Counted from the first letter of the stretch, positions 23,652-35,113 are shown. The stretch is DNA of 64,000 nucleotides from GCA-003244245 sp050699715 (GCA_050699715.1 JBOHFR010000001.1:62001-126000), one strand, 5' to 3'. The notes: a model not told the origin generated them from the sequence alone. Numbers and translations: made by a program.

Positions 23652-25424
23652 GTGATCCGCACCGACTATGCTGGCACGCTCGAGTCCATCGGGCACCTAG
23701 GGCAGAGCGTCACCCTCGCCGGGTGGGTGGACCGCCGCCGTGACCACGGCGGCGTGATTTTCATCGACCTGCGTGACGAGCTCGGGGTGGCCCAGGTGGT
23801 GTTCCGCGAGGGCGAGATGGCGCAGCGGGCGCACCGGTTGCGTGCCGAGTTCTGCATCCAGGTCACCGGCACTGTGGCGATGCGCCCCGCCGGCAACGTC
23901 AACCCGGACCTGTACACCGGCGACGTCGAGCTCATCGCCGAGGAGCTGACGGTGCTCAGCGAGTGCGCCCCTCTGCCCTTCCCGCTCGATGAGCACCTGG
24001 AGGTCGGCGAGGAGGTGCGGCTGCGGTATCGCTACCTCGACCTGCGCCGTTCCGGCCCGGCGGCCATGCTGCGGCTGCGCAGCGACGCCAGCCGGATCAC
24101 CCGCGAGATGCTGGACTGGCAGGGCTTCATCGAGGTGGAGACCCCGACGCTGACCCGCTCTACCCCGGAGGGCGCCCGGGACTTCCTGGTGCCGGCGCGG
24201 CTGGCGCCCGGCTGCTGGTATGCGCTGCCCCAGTCGCCCCAGCTGTTCAAGCAACTGCTCATGGTGGCCGGGGTGGAGCGGTACTTCCAGATCGCCCGCT
24301 GCTACCGAGACGAGGACTTCCGCGCTGACCGGCAACCCGAGTTCACCCAGCTCGACATGGAGATGAGCTTCGTCGAGCAGGACGATGTGATCAAGATGGG
24401 CGAGCGGGTGGTGGCCAAGCTGTGGTCGGAGCTGGCCGACCACGAGATCAGGCGCCCGATCCCGCGGCTGAGCTACACGCAAGCGATGGCACGCTACGGC
24501 ACCGACAAGCCGGACCTGCGCTTTGGCCTCGAGCTCACCGAGCTCACCCACTACTTTCTCGACTGCCCGTTCCGGGTGTTCCAGGCGCCCTACGTGGGGG
24601 CGGTGGTGATGCCCGGCGGGGCGAGCCAGCCGCGCCGGCAGCTGGACGCCTGGCAGGAGTGGGCCAAGCAGCGCGGCGCCAAGGGCTTGGCCTACGTGCT
24701 GATCAGCACCGACGGTGAGCTGTCCGGTCCGGTGGCCCGCAACCTCGCCGAGCACGAGCGCGACGGCCTGGCCAAGGCCGTCGGCGCCAACCCCGGTGAC
24801 TGCGTCTTCTTTGCCGCCGGTGATCCGCGTGACGCCCGGGCCCTGCTGGGTGCCGCCCGGACGGAGATCGCCCGGCGCTGCGGCCTGATCGACGAGTCGG
24901 GATGGTCGTTCGTCTGGGTGGTCGAGGCACCCATGTTCGAGCCAGCCGGGCGCGGCGGTGACGTCGCACCGGGGACCAGCGGCTGGACCGCGGTGCATCA
25001 CCCGTTCACCGCACCCACCCCGCAGTGGGCTGATCGGTTCGAGCAGGACCCGGGCTCGGCGCTGTCCTGCGCCTACGACCTGGTCTGTAACGGCCACGAG
25101 ATCGGCGGGGGCTCGATCCGGATCCACCAGCCTGACCTGCAGCAGCGGGTGTTCAGCGTGCTCGGGATCTCCGATGAGCAAGCCCAGGAGAAGTTCGGGT
25201 TCCTGTTGGAGGCGCTGCGCTACGGCCCGCCTCCGCACGGGGGGATCGCCTTTGGCTGGGACCGGATCTGCATGCTGCTCGCCGGTGCCGACTCGCTGCG
25301 CGAGGTCATCGCGTTCCCCAAGTCTGGTGGCGGCTTTGACCCGCTCACCGGCGCTCCCGCCCCCATCACTCGGGAACAGCGTGCCGAGGCCGGGGTGGAC
25401 GCGAGGCCTGCCGTGAAGGGCTAG
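23652..25424 (+). CDS. aspS: Aspartyl-tRNA synthetase, probably non-discriminating (Asp/Asn)
   Basis: A 590-residue bacterial-type class II synthetase: OB-fold anticodon domain (GWVDRRRDHGGVIFIDLRD), motif 1 to 3 (FIEVETPTLTRSTPEGARDF, ARCYRDEDFRADRQPEFTQLD, GGIAFGWDRI) and the GAD insertion. His32 in RRRDHGG matches the residue seen in non-discriminating AspRS, which also charges tRNA-Asn and relies on GatCAB; discriminating enzymes such as that of E. coli have Leu there. The GTG start has GAGGAG 9 bp upstream. A hairpin follows the stop. Confidence 0.96.
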   Translation: MIRTDYAGTLESIGHLGQSVTLAGWVDRRRDHGGVIFIDLRDELGVAQVVFREGEMAQRAHRLRAEFCIQVTGTVAMRPAGNVNPDLYTGDVELIAEELTVLSECAPLPFPLDEHLEVGEEVRLRYRYLDLRRSGPAAMLRLRSDASRITREMLDWQGFIEVETPTLTRSTPEGARDFLVPARLAPGCWYALPQSPQLFKQLLMVAGVERYFQIARCYRDEDFRADRQPEFTQLDMEMSFVEQDDVIKMGERVVAKLWSELADHEIRRPIPRLSYTQAMARYGTDKPDLRFGLELTELTHYFLDCPFRVFQAPYVGAVVMPGGASQPRRQLDAWQEWAKQRGAKGLAYVLISTDGELSGPVARNLAEHERDGLAKAVGANPGDCVFFAAGDPRDARALLGAARTEIARRCGLIDESGWSFVWVVEAPMFEPAGRGGDVAPGTSGWTAVHHPFTAPTPQWADRFEQDPGSALSCAYDLVCNGHEIGGGSIRIHQPDLQQRVFSVLGISDEQAQEKFGFLLEALRYGPPPHGGIAFGWDRICMLLAGADSLREVIAFPKSGGGFDPLTGAPAPITREQRAEAGVDARPAVKG

Positions 25425-25454
25425 CGGCTGTGGCACGGATCGTTCGTGCAGCCG
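25425..25454 (+). terminator. Hairpin directly after aspS
   Basis: CGGCT (25425-25429) and GCACG (25433-25437) pair with CGTGC (25445-25449) and AGCCG (25450-25454), giving a 10-bp stem with a three-base bulge and a 7-base loop, beginning at the base after the aspS stop. No U-tract follows, as is usual in high-GC genomes. Confidence 0.5.
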
Positions 25455-25513
25455 TCCTCGACATGTCACCGCTTGCTCACCGGCGGTGAGCCTCACCGCG
25501 TGACCATCGTGGG

Positions 25514-26347
25514 ATGGCCGTGGAAACGATTCCCGCCGTCCTTCCGCTGAACTGTCGCGTCGCGAGTTTGGTCGTGCTCGGTGATTCCACCGCGGTCGGC
25601 CTGGGCGACCCGCTGCCCGCTGGGGGCTGGCGGGGTTTCGGCCCGCTGCTGGCGGCGGCTCTCGGTGCCCCCGGAGAGGTTCGCTACACCAACCTGTCCG
25701 TCATCGGCGCCCGAATGGCCGACCTGCGGCACTGGCAGCTGCCCGATGCGGTGGCCGCGCGACCCGATGTCGTGGTGATCCTGGCCGGGATGAACGACAC
25801 GCTGCGCTCGGACTTCGATCCCGTGGCGCTGCTCGAGGACCTCGATGTCACCGTCACCGCCCTGCGGGTCGGTGGCGCTGTGGTGCTGACCACCCGGTTT
25901 CACGATCATGGACGGGTGTTCCGGTTGCCGGGATCTCTGCACCGCGCCCTGCGTCACCGGATCGGGCAGCTCAACGACGCCACCGACCAGGTGGTGGCCC
26001 GCTGTGGCGCGCTGTGCCTGGACCTGCACCTGGTACCCGGCGCCTGCGACCCTGCGGCGTGGAGCGTGGACCGCCTGCACCCCTCCGAGCTCGGGCATCG
26101 GATGCTCGCCTCCGGTTTCGCTGACCTGCTCGCCGGTGTCGGCATCGCGGTGCCCCATCCCGTCGACCTGACCTGCTCGGGCGGCCGGCGGCTGACCGCC
26201 GCCCATCACGTCGGCTGGCTGGCCTGCCAGGGTGTGCCGTGGTTGGTCCGGCGCGGCCGGGACCTGCTACCGCACGCCGCCGGGCTGGTGCTGCGGGACC
26301 TGTTCGGTCGGTCGGCGACGGTACCGTCACGGTGTGGCAGACCATGA
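25514..26347 (+). CDS. SGNH/GDSL-family hydrolase
   Basis: A 277-residue SGNH hydrolase: block I VVLGDSTAVGLGD with the serine nucleophile, block II-III features LSVIGARMADL and ILAGMNDTL, and the Asp/His pair in VDRLHPSELGHRM. Such enzymes deacylate lipids or sugars; there is no signal peptide, so it is probably cytoplasmic. Its last 14 bp overlap the rarA start. An open upstream context and the ATG at 25514 give the family length. Confidence 0.88.
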   Translation: MAVETIPAVLPLNCRVASLVVLGDSTAVGLGDPLPAGGWRGFGPLLAAALGAPGEVRYTNLSVIGARMADLRHWQLPDAVAARPDVVVILAGMNDTLRSDFDPVALLEDLDVTVTALRVGGAVVLTTRFHDHGRVFRLPGSLHRALRHRIGQLNDATDQVVARCGALCLDLHLVPGACDPAAWSVDRLHPSELGHRMLASGFADLLAGVGIAVPHPVDLTCSGGRRLTAAHHVGWLACQGVPWLVRRGRDLLPHAAGLVLRDLFGRSATVPSRCGRP

Positions 26348-27731
26348 GGCACTGTTCGCAGACGGGCTGTTTGCCGCGCAGGCCGAGCGCCTCGCGCAGC
26401 GGCGGTTGTCCTCCTCGGCGCCGCTGGCGGTGCGGATGCGCCCGGCCACGCTGGAGGAGGTCGTCGGGCAAGACCATTTGCTGGCGCCCGGTAGCCCTCT
26501 GCGCAGGTTGGTCGAGGGTGGCGGCGCGGCGTCGGTGATCCTGTACGGCCCGCCGGGGACCGGGAAGACCACGCTGGCCCGGCTGGTCTCGCAGGCGACC
26601 GGGCGGCGCTTCGAGGCGATGTCGGCGTTGTCGGCCGGGGTCAAGGACGTCCGCGTCGTGATCGACGCCGCGCGTCGCCGGTTGGGCCGCGAGGGTGGGG
26701 ACGCCACGGTGTTGTTCATCGACGAGGTGCACCGCTTCTCCCGCACCCAGCAGGATGCGCTGCTCGGTGCCGTCGAGGACCGGGTCGTCTTGCTGGTCGC
26801 CGCAACCACGGAGAACCCGTTCTTCTCGGTGGTGTCGCCGCTGCTGTCCCGCTCGCTGGTGCTGGCGCTGCACCCATTGTCCGACGCCGACGTGCAGGCC
26901 TTGATCCAGCGGGCCCTGGCCGACCCGCGTGGGCTGGGCGGGTCGGTCACACTGGCGCCCGCAGCCCAGGAGCATCTGGTCCGGCTTGCCGCTGGGGATG
27001 GCCGCCGCGCGCTGACCGCGCTGGAGATCGCCGCCGAGGCGGTGATCTCGGTGGGTGCCCGCGAGGTAGACCTGGCCTGCGTCGAGTCCGTGGTGGACCG
27101 AGCTGCGGTGCGCTACGACCGGGCTGGGGACCAGCACTACGACGTGATCAGCGCGTTCATCAAGGCCATTCGCGGGTCCGATGTCGACGCGGCGCTGCAC
27201 TACCTGGCGCGCATGGTGGAGGCGGGGGAGGACCCCCGGTTCATCGCCCGGCGGTTGGTGGTGCACGCCAGCGAGGACATCGGGATGGCCGACCCGACGG
27301 CGCTGCAGACTGCGGTGGCCGCAGCCCATGCCGTGGAGTTCATCGGGATGCCCGAGGGCCGGCTAGCGCTGGCCCAGGCAGTCGTGCACCTGGCCACCGC
27401 ACCGAAATCCAACGCGGTGATCACCGCGATCGACGCGGCGCTGGCCGACGTCCGGGCCGGTGCCACCGGAGTAGTGCCGGCGCACCTGCGCGACGGGCAC
27501 TACGCGGGCTCCGCCCAGCTTGGTCACGCGCAGGGCTACCGCTACCCGCACGACACGCCCGAGGGCGTGCTGGCCCAGCAGTACCCCCCGGACGCCCTGG
27601 TCGGCCGCGACTACTACCAGCCCACCGGACACGGCACCGAACGGGCGCTGGCCGAACGCGTCCCCAAACTCCGCCGCATCATCCGCAGCCACTCATCGCG
27701 TGACGCCGCGAAGGAGGCGACGACCGAATGA
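26334..27731 (+). CDS. rarA: Replication-associated recombination protein RarA (MgsA-type AAA+ ATPase)
   Basis: RarA acts at stalled replication forks. The 465-residue protein shows PLAVRMRPATLEEVVGQDHLL, Walker A YGPPGTGKTTLARL, Walker B LFIDEVHRFSRTQQD, ATTENPFFSV and the C-terminal tetramerisation domain with RRLVVHASEDIGMADP and GYRYPHD. GTG 26334 is chosen, since it begins MADHEALF and overlaps the SGNH gene only 14 bp. The stop overlaps the ATG of the broken ribbon-helix-helix gene by 4 bp. Confidence 0.95.
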   Translation: MADHEALFADGLFAAQAERLAQRRLSSSAPLAVRMRPATLEEVVGQDHLLAPGSPLRRLVEGGGAASVILYGPPGTGKTTLARLVSQATGRRFEAMSALSAGVKDVRVVIDAARRRLGREGGDATVLFIDEVHRFSRTQQDALLGAVEDRVVLLVAATTENPFFSVVSPLLSRSLVLALHPLSDADVQALIQRALADPRGLGGSVTLAPAAQEHLVRLAAGDGRRALTALEIAAEAVISVGAREVDLACVESVVDRAAVRYDRAGDQHYDVISAFIKAIRGSDVDAALHYLARMVEAGEDPRFIARRLVVHASEDIGMADPTALQTAVAAAHAVEFIGMPEGRLALAQAVVHLATAPKSNAVITAIDAALADVRAGATGVVPAHLRDGHYAGSAQLGHAQGYRYPHDTPEGVLAQQYPPDALVGRDYYQPTGHGTERALAERVPKLRRIIRSHSSRDAAKEATTE

Positions 27732-28054
27732 CCACCGAGACCCCCGACGACGCCGACTACGAGCCCGACGCCGATGACCTGCTTCACGACTCCCGAGGCA
27801 ATCTGATCGACAGCGCCTACATCGACAAGGTCAACCTCGAAGCCGAGGTCGGCTACGACCTGGACGATCTCGCGCCGGCTCGCATCGGCCGGCCCTCGCT
27901 GTCCGACGCTGAGGATTCCCCGCAAGTCTGATTCCGCCTTCCCACAGCCACCCGGGCAGCAGCGGCGGCGCTCGCTGCTCGTGAGGGCAAGACCCTCTCG
28001 CAGCTCGCGCGTGACGCCGTCGAGGCATACCTGGCCGCTCGCAGATCCTCCTAA
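27728..28054 (+). pseudogene. Ribbon-helix-helix (CopG-like) protein interrupted by an in-frame TGA
   Basis: The frame opens with an ATG overlapping the rarA stop and encodes 67 residues: an acidic N-terminus, then AEVGYDLDDLAPARIGRPSLSD, the linker typical of actinobacterial antitoxin-like RHH proteins. A TGA at 27929-27931 ends it exactly where the beta-strand should continue. Beyond it, in the same frame, comes FRLPTATRAAAAALAAREGK followed by TLSQLARDAVEAYL and a TAA at 28052-28054: a complete RHH C-terminus. A serine codon TCA changed to TGA would explain it. The full protein would be 108 residues. Either it is a recent pseudogene or the short form is what is made. Confidence 0.75.
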
Positions 28055-28122
28055 TGCCGCGCGTTGTGCGGTAGATCCTCGACTCGCCGACGAACTGGAC
28101 CGGAGCAGCCAAGTCGGATTGG

Positions 28123-29193
28123 TCAGGGAACAGTGGGGATGTTCACCACGGCCACTTCGATACCGGAGTTCCGAAGAGCTACGGCGGCCTGCAGGAGCGA
28201 GACCTGCGCGAACGTGAACAGGTTCTTTACGGTCAGCGGCTTGCCGCTCTTCAGAGAGATGCCGTAGATCACATTCCTGGGCATGAAGTCGTCTTCCACC
28301 GGGTGCTGGGGGTTCTGCTCCCGCACCTTGGAGAGGAGCTTGCTGCGGGCGGTGCTGTCCCAATGCAGTGCGTCGGCCGAGACGCGCCCCTGTGCGAAGA
28401 GGTGGTTGAGCGGTGCGGTGGACTTGGCTCGCTTCACGTGAACAAGTTCGTTGCTCGGGCCGAACAGGTCGCAGGATTCGAAGCCGCGGGGGTGCAGGTC
28501 CGTCTTGATGAGAGCCCGGTCGAGGCAGACGTATCCGTGCTTGGCAGCTTCCCGGTTGTATTCCTTTTCGTCCTTGAGGTCGGCGGTCCAGTCAATCAGT
28601 GACAGTCCGGCGGAGGTCTGCAGCAGTGTGCCCACCTCCTGTTGGATGCTCTCCAGGTGTTGATCACCCACCTCGTACCAGCGTCCCTCATGAAGGAAGA
28701 AGTGGCTCGTGCCGAGGGAGACTTCTGCGGCCAGCCACTTGTGGGCCGGAATCCTCGGGCTCGCCACGTTCTCGCCGTCGGCGTCGCGGCACATCTGGAT
28801 GTAGCCCTTGGTCAACGCCGATAGGCGCTCCCCCTCTTGCAGACGGCTGGTCTTGACGAGGATGTGTTCCAGATCCAGCTCGGGGACGGACTCGCGTCGC
28901 GGGCCCACTTTGACCCAGAATGACATCGCACCATCCTCTTCATCCAGCCCCGTGGTCAGCCCTGGTACTCGGGACAGCAGCTCCGCGCACAGCGCGCAGG
29001 CCGCATCCGGGTGCAGCTCACACCGACAAAAACGCGTCACTCGTGCACTTCTGCACTCAACACCAGCGAAATCGGTGAAGGTGGATACATTTCCCCTGAT
29101 CATGATCTTGCTTGGACCCATATCAATCGAGCACCAAGCCGGGAAGAGGAAGTGCTGTCTACCGAGCGTAGAAGAATCGCCCGAGAGCTCCAC
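28123..29193 (-). pseudogene. TIGR04141/DUF6119-family protein, apparently truncated at the 5' end
   Basis: The 356-residue frame matches the central and C-terminal parts of the sporadically distributed TIGR04141 (DUF6119) family: FFLHEGRWYEVGDQHLESI, GYVCLDRALIKTDLHPRG, then ELVHVKRAKSTAPLNHLFAQG and LTVKNLFTFAQVSLLQAA at the end. Family members are usually around 500 residues or more, so roughly the first third is missing. The first codons lie antisense to a histidine-kinase fragment, placing a junction near 29.1 kb. Function is unknown; the family often appears in accessory islands. It might still be expressed as a short protein. Confidence 0.65.
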
Positions 29194-29287
29194 GACATCG
29201 TTTCCAACGCAGTCACCGTCATCGTTTTACAAGCTACCGGAATGGCCCGCGTCGCCAAGAACGACTTCACCCAGGTCCGAAGACACC
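29140..29287 (+). pseudogene. Fragment of a NarL-type sensor histidine kinase (HisKA_3 helix)
   Basis: One frame encodes REEEVLSTERRRIARELHDI followed by VSNAVTVIVLQATGMARVAKNDFTQVRR, the dimerisation/phosphoacceptor helix of a HisKA_3 kinase with the H-box histidine at 29191. No sensor domain precedes and no ATPase domain follows: similarity stops at QVRR, 20 bp before the 3' end of the convergent prepilin peptidase. This is clearly gene debris from a deletion or rearrangement. Confidence 0.75.
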
Positions 29288-29305
29288 CCACTGGACCTGG
29301 ACCCA

Positions 29306-30007
29306 TCACACTGGAGGGTGTAGCACGACAAGCCAGGCCACCGCGAGCATCGCCGGGCCATGGGGCACGTCGCGGTAGCCAAGCATCCGTGCCGGCACGG
29401 CAGCGGCGGCGGTCACCACGCTGGCCGCCAGGACCGCCAGCAACAGCCCCGGCCAGGACGTCGCGGCAGTGAGCGCGCCCAGGCTGCCGGCGAGCTTGAC
29501 GTCGCCGCCGCCCAGGGCGCCGGGTGCGGCCACACGCACCGCAGCGTATCCGCCGGCCCACAGCAACGCACCGGCGGCGGCACGAGCTAGTGGTGCGGCG
29601 TCCCCAGCGCCGAGGGCAGCGGCTACCAGCAGGACTACGACCACCGGATAAGCCGGCAGGGTCAGTGCGTCTGGCAGTCGCCGGGCGATCAGGTCGGCAC
29701 CACTCAACAGCACACCGGCCCAGCCCAGCACCAGCGGAACTGGCCACCACCACACCGGCAAACCCCCAACAGCCCGCTCACCGACCACTGCCCACAACGC
29801 GGCCACCGCTACGGCGCAGGCCGGCGCCGGCACCCGCACACCCCGGGGAATCCGGCGCAGCATCATCGCCCCCCCGGCACCTGCCACAGCTCCCATCACG
29901 ATCACCCAGACACTGCCCACGACCACCAGCGTGCCCGGCACACAGTGCCAGATGGGCCAGTCTGGACGCCGGCTGTGGATCGCGGGGGTAGCTGTGGACA
30001 ACCTCAC
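29306..30007 (-). CDS. A24-family prepilin peptidase-like protein
   Basis: A hydrophobic protein of up to 233 residues with about six membrane segments and the two catalytic aspartate motifs of type IV prepilin peptidases: GADLIARRLPDALTLPAY and GALGGGDVKLAGSLGA. The N-terminal methylase domain of classical PilD is absent, as usual in actinobacteria. It would process pilin-like or pseudopilin precursors at the membrane. The GTG at 30007 is the longest start; later starts near residue 30 are possible. In relatives aroE lies between this gene and mltG; here only 27 bp do. Confidence 0.85.
   Translation of the reverse strand: MRLSTATPAIHSRRPDWPIWHCVPGTLVVVGSVWVIVMGAVAGAGGAMMLRRIPRGVRVPAPACAVAVAALWAVVGERAVGGLPVWWWPVPLVLGWAGVLLSGADLIARRLPDALTLPAYPVVVVLLVAAALGAGDAAPLARAAAGALLWAGGYAAVRVAAPGALGGGDVKLAGSLGALTAATSWPGLLLAVLAASVVTAAAAVPARMLGYRDVPHGPAMLAVAWLVVLHPPV
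29993..30001 (-). promoter_or_regulatory. Single DnaA-box match
   Basis: TGTGGACAA is the reverse complement of the actinobacterial DnaA box TTGTCCACA. A weaker TGTGGATCG lies 20 bp to the left. As a single perfect site it could be chance; it is listed because two further clusters occur in the window. Confidence 0.3.
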
Positions 30008-30034
30008 AGCGGGCTCTCAACGGGCACAGGTCGG

Positions 30035-31261
30035 CTAGAACACACCACGGGCAGCCGCGTCACGGACCGCCGCGTCGTGCTCCTCGCGAGTCACCGAGAA
30101 GCACGACGCGCCGTCTTTCTGGCATTTCACGAAGTACCGCCAGGGTCCCGGTTCCGGGTTCAGCGCGGCAGCGATGGCCGCGGCACTCGGCGAGCCGATC
30201 GGCGACGCCGGCAGCCCGATGTTGAGGTAGGTGTTGTACGCGCCAGGCCGGGCACGGTCAGCGTCGGAGGTGCGCACCTCCTGCCGGTCCAGCGGATAGT
30301 TGATGGTGGAGTCCATCTGCAGGGGCATCCCGGCGGCAAGCCGGTTGACGATGACCCGGGAGACCCGGCGGAAGTCCCGAGTGATCGCCTCCCGCTCGAT
30401 CACCGAAGCGATCACCATCACCTCATAGACGCTGCGCCCGGCACCGGCGGCGGAGGCGGGGAAGCCACCGGCCAACAGCCGGGCCATGGACGTGTTGATG
30501 ACCTGGCGCAACAACTCGATCGCCGAGGAGCCGGGCCGGACGTCGTAGTCCCCCGGGACCAGCAGGCCTTCCAAACGTCGCCGAGGCTCGACGCGCGACA
30601 TCGGGTCAAGGGCCCAGCCAGGGAGGGCGAGCTGGGCCAGATCGGCCTGGCTCATCGCGGTGCGGAGGTCCTCGGGACGCACGCACGTGCTCACCCCCGC
30701 GATCATCGCGCAGCTGGCCCGGGAGATCTCGCTGAGCAGTCCCGGCACGGTCTTGCCGTCGGGCTGCTCGACGTTGTCAAGCTGCCCGCCGCCGCGAATC
30801 TCCAAGTGCCCCACTCGAGCCGACGGTTCTTGCAGCCTGGCCACCGCGGCTGAGCCGGACATTCGCTCCCGCAACTGGTAGTAGCCGGGCTGCACGGCTT
30901 GGACCCGGGGGTCGGCTTGCGCGGCGCGGGTGAAAGCCCGGACGCTGGCGACCACGTCGCGTCGTGCCAAGGTGGCTCCGATCGCGGTGAGGCTCTGGCC
31001 TTCCTCAACCTGCACGACGGCCTGCGCACCACCGGCTCCGGCGAAGTCAGGCACCTCCCGCAGCGCTTGAAGCTCACGCACCCCGAACAGGGCACCGCCG
31101 ACCGCCAGCACCAGCACGGCCAGTACCGTGCCCAGCACGACACGTCGACGGCGCCGCTCCCGGACCCTGCGCTGTACCCGCCGGCCGTCGGCCAGCCGCC
31201 GTGGCGCAGAGCGCTCCGCCGCATCGGTAGTGTCCTGGAACAGCCCGAGGTCGTCGGTCAT
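30035..31261 (-). CDS. mltG: Endolytic murein transglycosylase MltG
   Basis: MltG cuts nascent glycan strands in the periplasm-equivalent space. The 408-residue protein has a basic cytoplasmic N-terminus, one membrane segment (about 40-60), a LysM-like part (VVQVEEGQSLTAIGATLARRDVV) and the YceG domain with the catalytic glutamate in VMVIASVIEREAI, MQMDSTINYPL-like LQMDSTINYPL and YNTYLNIGLPASPIGSP. It overlaps ruvX by 4 bp at its start. The alaS-ruvX-mltG order is conserved. Confidence 0.95.
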   Translation of the reverse strand: MTDDLGLFQDTTDAAERSAPRRLADGRRVQRRVRERRRRRVVLGTVLAVLVLAVGGALFGVRELQALREVPDFAGAGGAQAVVQVEEGQSLTAIGATLARRDVVASVRAFTRAAQADPRVQAVQPGYYQLRERMSGSAAVARLQEPSARVGHLEIRGGGQLDNVEQPDGKTVPGLLSEISRASCAMIAGVSTCVRPEDLRTAMSQADLAQLALPGWALDPMSRVEPRRRLEGLLVPGDYDVRPGSSAIELLRQVINTSMARLLAGGFPASAAGAGRSVYEVMVIASVIEREAITRDFRRVSRVIVNRLAAGMPLQMDSTINYPLDRQEVRTSDADRARPGAYNTYLNIGLPASPIGSPSAAAIAAALNPEPGPWRYFVKCQKDGASCFSVTREEHDAAVRDAAARGVF

Positions 31262-31757
31262 CTCGCCGCCCGTCGTGCCTCAAGCCATCCTTGCAGGATC
31301 TCCACCGCGGCGGCCTGGTCCACCACCGCCCGCCGCTTGCGGCCGCGAACGCCACGCTCGGCGAGCATCCGGGTAGCCGAGACGGTGGTGAGGCGTTCGT
31401 CGGCCAGCCGGACCGGAACACCGTCACCGAGCCGTCCGGCCAGGGTGCGGGCGTAGTCCACTGCCGCCCGCGCCGCAGGACCGTGCCGGCCGGCTAAGGT
31501 GCGCGGGAGCCCGACCACCACCTCGACCACCTCGTGCTCGGCCACCAACGCGGCCAGCGCGTCAAGGTCCGAGCCTGATTCTGGGCCGCGAGACCGGTCG
31601 CGGTTCAGGGTGAGCAGGGGCGTCGCGAGGACCCCGCAGGGATCAGAAAGCGCCACCCCGACCCGCACCTCGCCGTAATCCACGCCGAGGCGGCGGCCAG
31701 GCCCGGGATCAGGCCGCCCATCAGGCCACTCGGGACCAGGCCCGGGATCAGGTGAGC

Positions 31758-31761
<4 letters not shown>
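31258..31761 (-). CDS. ruvX: Putative pre-16S rRNA nuclease RuvX/YqgF
   Basis: A 167-residue RNase H-fold protein: LGVDYGEVRVGVALSD with the first aspartate, VVVGLPRTLAGRHGPAA, and the final VVDQAAAVEILQGWL with the last catalytic aspartate. The family trims the 5' end of 16S rRNA. The N-terminus is extended by a PDPGPG repeat made by a 17-bp direct repeat in the DNA (about 31702-31750). It overlaps alaS and mltG by 4 bp on either side. Confidence 0.93.
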
Positions 31762-34442
<2,681 letters not shown>

Positions 34443-34463
34443 GGGTCTTCCTCACGAAGCGGA

Positions 34464-34703
34464 TTAGGTGAGATCCATACCGGTACGTTGGGCGACGGTG
34501 GCGTGCAGCTCGGCCTCCCGCTCAACCATTCCGGCCCGGACTTCGGCACCGAAGGATCCCACCGCCGCAGCCAGTTCTCGAATCGCATCGCCGACGTTCT
34601 CAGCCGCGCCGGCAGGAGTCATCTGGTGGACGGCACCGCGAGCCTTGCGGGTAGCCGCGACCCCGGCGGCAATGCCGAGACCGAACCAGAGCATCCGCTT
34701 CAC
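34464..34703 (-). CDS. DUF6167-family small membrane protein
   Basis: A 79-residue protein with one N-terminal membrane segment (MLWFGLGIAAGVAATRK) and a predicted amphipathic helix with EVRAGMVEREAELH. Proteins of this type lie just upstream of alaS in many actinobacteria. The ATG overlaps the DUF948 stop by 4 bp and the stop lies 21 bp before alaS, so all three are one operon. Function unknown. Confidence 0.8.
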   Translation of the reverse strand: MKRMLWFGLGIAAGVAATRKARGAVHQMTPAGAAENVGDAIRELAAAVGSFGAEVRAGMVEREAELHATVAQRTGMDLT

Positions 34704-35113
34704 CGCTTGCTCCCCTTGCGCCGCCGCCCCCGTGGCCGACGCCCGGATGCGTCGTTGCTGCTGCTCCTGCGGCGGCGGCGCATCGCTTTGCTCACGCCAT
34801 AGGATAGCGCCGCCAGCCGCACCAACGGCCCACCCAAGGTCGCGGTGAACAGCGAGGTGAGCGCCGATACGTTGCCGGTCACCGCTTGGGCGTTGGCGGT
34901 GATTCCGTCCAGCCGTTGCAGCTGGGCGTTGACCTGTGTGACGGTCGTGTTCGCGCCACTGAGCAGAGGATCGGCCTCCTCGCTGGCCTTGCGGATCGCC
35001 AGCGTCGCCTCATCCAGGGTGCGGCCCAGCTTCATCAGTGGCACGGCCAGCAGACCAACCAACACGACGAACGCACCAGCAGCAATCAGCGCGGCGATCT
35101 GAACTGCCGGCAC
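34700..35113 (-). CDS. DUF948-domain protein
   Basis: A 137-residue DUF948 protein: an N-terminal membrane segment (IAALIAAGAFVVLVGLLAV), a methyl-accepting-like coiled region (SGANTTVTQVNAQLQRLDGI, ANAQAVTGNVSALTSL), a second weakly hydrophobic stretch and a very basic C-terminus (RRRRRSSSND). It forms an operon with the DUF6167 gene and alaS. No molecular role is established. The 234-bp gap on its 5' side (35114-35347) shows no gene. Confidence 0.85.
   Translation of the reverse strand: MPAVQIAALIAAGAFVVLVGLLAVPLMKLGRTLDEATLAIRKASEEADPLLSGANTTVTQVNAQLQRLDGITANAQAVTGNVSALTSLFTATLGGPLVRLAALSYGVSKAMRRRRRSSSNDASGRRPRGRRRKGSKR

Noticed and set aside
23697..25496. 599-codon minus-strand frame opposite aspS
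   Set aside because: No recognisable domain; it mirrors the conserved aspS codons. Long antisense frames are common at this GC content.
30035..31456. Plus-strand frames opposite mltG and ruvX
   Set aside because: Composition and position identify them as shadows of the minus-strand genes.
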